Positions 62,715 through 64,000 of a DNA stretch of 64,000 nucleotides are shown in pieces. The translations under genes and the position numbers were made by a program. The DNA lies in NCBI GenBank assembly GCA_018136815.1, contig CM030935.1:1484204-1548203 (forward strand), given 5' to 3'. Under the pieces are notes generated by a model. That model had not been told where the DNA came from. It did not search any database and saw nothing but the letters and a program-made list of their open reading frames with translations. Origin of the DNA: Isochrysis galbana. Taxonomy: Eukaryota; Haptophyta; Isochrysidales; Isochrysidaceae. The first letter of the stretch is position 1; every line of letters starts with the position of its first letter.

Positions 62715-64000
62715 ATGGAGAAGGGAGGCACCCTCTTCACGATGGGCTTCTGCAAGCGCAAGTCCGAGGCCAATGAGACAGAGGTTACGGCGTCCGCAGC
62801 TCGGCGTGGTGAGCAGCTGCGGCGGCAGGCCGAGGCGTCCGCCGCGCATGATGCCGCGGCGAGGCTGAGGGCAGAGGAGGAGGACGACGTCGACGAGCAC
62901 ACGGGCTACAAGAAGCGCAAGAAGTACAACAACACGGCGAATGCGGTGCGTCTGCGCGAGAAGCGTGCGGCAACAGAGGCGATACGCAAGAATAAGAAGC
63001 AGCGCGACCTCGGGCTCGCCAGGCAAGCGGCACAGACAGCAGCAGCAGCTGGGGCGCCGTTGCCGCCATCGTCATGCGCCGCAGACGGTGCACCGCGGCA
63101 GCGCGCCCCTCGATCAATGTACACAGGAGCTTCTTCGAGCAAAGGGAAGAGGCGATGGACCGACACGGAGCGCGCGCTCGTCGTCTCAATGCACGAGCAC
63201 TTGAAGGCGCGCGGCATGGTAGGCGACGATTTCTCGATTACGGCGCGCGAGCTGCAGCTCACTTCCCCGAACCTCTTCGGTGGTGGGAGCATTGGCCGAG
63301 GCATAACTCGGCAAGATGTGCGGAATTTGGTGTTGAGGCATCGGGCCGGCATCATAGCCGACGGGCGTGGGCGACAAAATGTTGTGCCTGATGCCGTCCT
63401 GCAAAAGATCATTTGCACATTCACGGCCATCGTCAAGGCCAAGGCGAATGTCACCTCTGCGCCGATGCTCCAACCCATTGCCGTCGGCATCATCCAGGCA
63501 GAGGGTCTCGGACATCTTTTGCGCAGCGCCGACGAGCCCGGTCGTCGTGGAAAGTTCTGCTGCAGCACACAGTTCATCAGGCGGCTTTTGAAGAGCCACG
63601 GTTGGCGAAGTCGCAAGCCACAGGGAGACGCTCGTAAGTTGCCAGGTGACTGGGATCAGAAGAGGAAGGAGATGACGCTACGTCTAGCGTACTTTGTTTT
63701 TGCGCACGACATCCCACCCGCGCTCGTCATCAACGCAGATCACACGGGTATCATGTTCACACAACGGAAAGGATCAACGTGGGTCACTCAGACAATGGCA
63801 AAAGGAGGCGACCTGAGCCTAGCGAATCACGGGGACAAGCGACAATTCACCTTATTGGCCACCACCGCTGCAGACGGGACCTCTCTACCCCATCAAGTGG
63901 TCATGCAGGGAAAGGTGGCGGCGTCGCTGCCCAGATTTGCTTACCTGGAGTACGATGCGTCCGTGCTGGGTCTGAACTCCAAGAAACACCGGTCAACGTG
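62715..64000 (+). CDS. pogo/Tigger-like DDE transposase, N-terminal part (runs off the window)
   Basis: An open frame of 428 codons from ATG 62715 to the last base, without a stop. Residues 1-130 are Lys/Arg/Ala-rich and helical. A helix-turn-helix-like region follows (KRRWTDTERALVVSMHEHL, then ITRQDVRNLVLRHRAG). The DDE_1 catalytic domain begins at ~330: LVINADHTGIMF carries the first catalytic Asp (Asp342), and KGGDLSLANHGDKRQFTLLA fits the region after it. The second and third Asp lie beyond the window; the copy at 20976 shows them for a related element. The transposase cuts and rejoins element ends, typically at TA sites. No terminal repeat was found upstream. Its clean frame makes it a candidate active copy. 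Confidence 0.85.
   Translation, partial: MEKGGTLFTMGFCKRKSEANETEVTASAARRGEQLRRQAEASAAHDAAARLRAEEEDDVDEHTGYKKRKKYNNTANAVRLREKRAATEAIRKNKKQRDLGLARQAAQTAAAAGAPLPPSSCAADGAPRQRAPRSMYTGASSSKGKRRWTDTERALVVSMHEHLKARGMVGDDFSITARELQLTSPNLFGGGSIGRGITRQDVRNLVLRHRAGIIADGRGRQNVVPDAVLQKIICTFTAIVKAKANVTSAPMLQPIAVGIIQAEGLGHLLRSADEPGRRGKFCCSTQFIRRLLKSHGWRSRKPQGDARKLPGDWDQKRKEMTLRLAYFVFAHDIPPALVINADHTGIMFTQRKGSTWVTQTMAKGGDLSLANHGDKRQFTLLATTAADGTSLPHQVVMQGKVAASLPRFAYLEYDASVLGLNSKKHRST

Noticed and set aside
1..64000. Bacterial operon, CRISPR array, phage or virus interpretation
   Set aside because: Spliceosomal introns, V-ATPase B, MOK kinase, LINEs and hAT elements indicate eukaryotic nuclear DNA; no regularly spaced repeats were seen.

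Overview
This window is nuclear DNA of a eukaryote, most likely a flagellated alga with a secondary plastid (haptophyte or ochrophyte type). It has spliceosomal GT-AG introns in V-ATPase subunit B, a MOK/LF4-type ciliary kinase, a TPR-like protein gene and a small gene whose product starts with an apparent signal peptide followed by a transit-like stretch. It is very GC-rich, packed with C/G homopolymers and purine- or pyrimidine-rich tracts, and more than half of it is mobile DNA. The species cannot be named from sequence alone. No rRNA, tRNA, CRISPR array or bacterial-type operon was seen.

Layout. 1-7.5 kb: an uninterrupted 2494-residue Ty3/gypsy chromovirus polyprotein on the minus strand, carrying a phage-type cytosine-methyltransferase-like domain upstream of protease, RT, RNase H, integrase and chromodomain. 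7.9-10.9 kb: non-autonomous retroelement and tyrosine-recombinase-like debris. 11.2-12.9 kb: a multi-exon gene of unknown function. 13.6-17.9 kb: nested short elements and a LINE fragment. 18.4-19.5 kb: a PhyH-family dioxygenase. 19.6-24.1 kb: a pile of DNA transposons (two non-autonomous hAT-like elements and a hAT inserted into a pogo-like transposase pseudogene). 25.3-26.0 kb: a four-exon putative plastid protein. 26.6-33.8 kb: a full-length LINE split by a non-autonomous element. 36.5-40.7 kb: V-ATPase B and a TPR-like gene, separated by a long G tract. 41.6 kb: a cysteine hydrolase. 43.5-45.8 kb: a broken second member of the methyltransferase-bearing gypsy lineage. 47.2-49.4 kb: MOK kinase. 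49.6-52.1 kb: repeats and a third gag leader. 53.2 kb: a family-16 lysine methyltransferase. 54.5-57.7 kb: LINE remnants. 59.2-61.2 kb: an unrecognised Ser/Pro-rich protein. 62.7 kb to the end: an open pogo-like transposase running off the window.

The host genes look independent of each other (housekeeping, ciliary and metabolic roles). The coherent biology is in the mobile elements. LINEs and roughly 0.75-0.9 kb non-autonomous elements share a 5' terminal hairpin and oligo-T-ended 3' tails, and carry 14-19 bp target-site duplications, which suggests LINE/SINE-like partnerships. The gypsy lineage carries its own cytosine-methyltransferase-like module in at least two copies.
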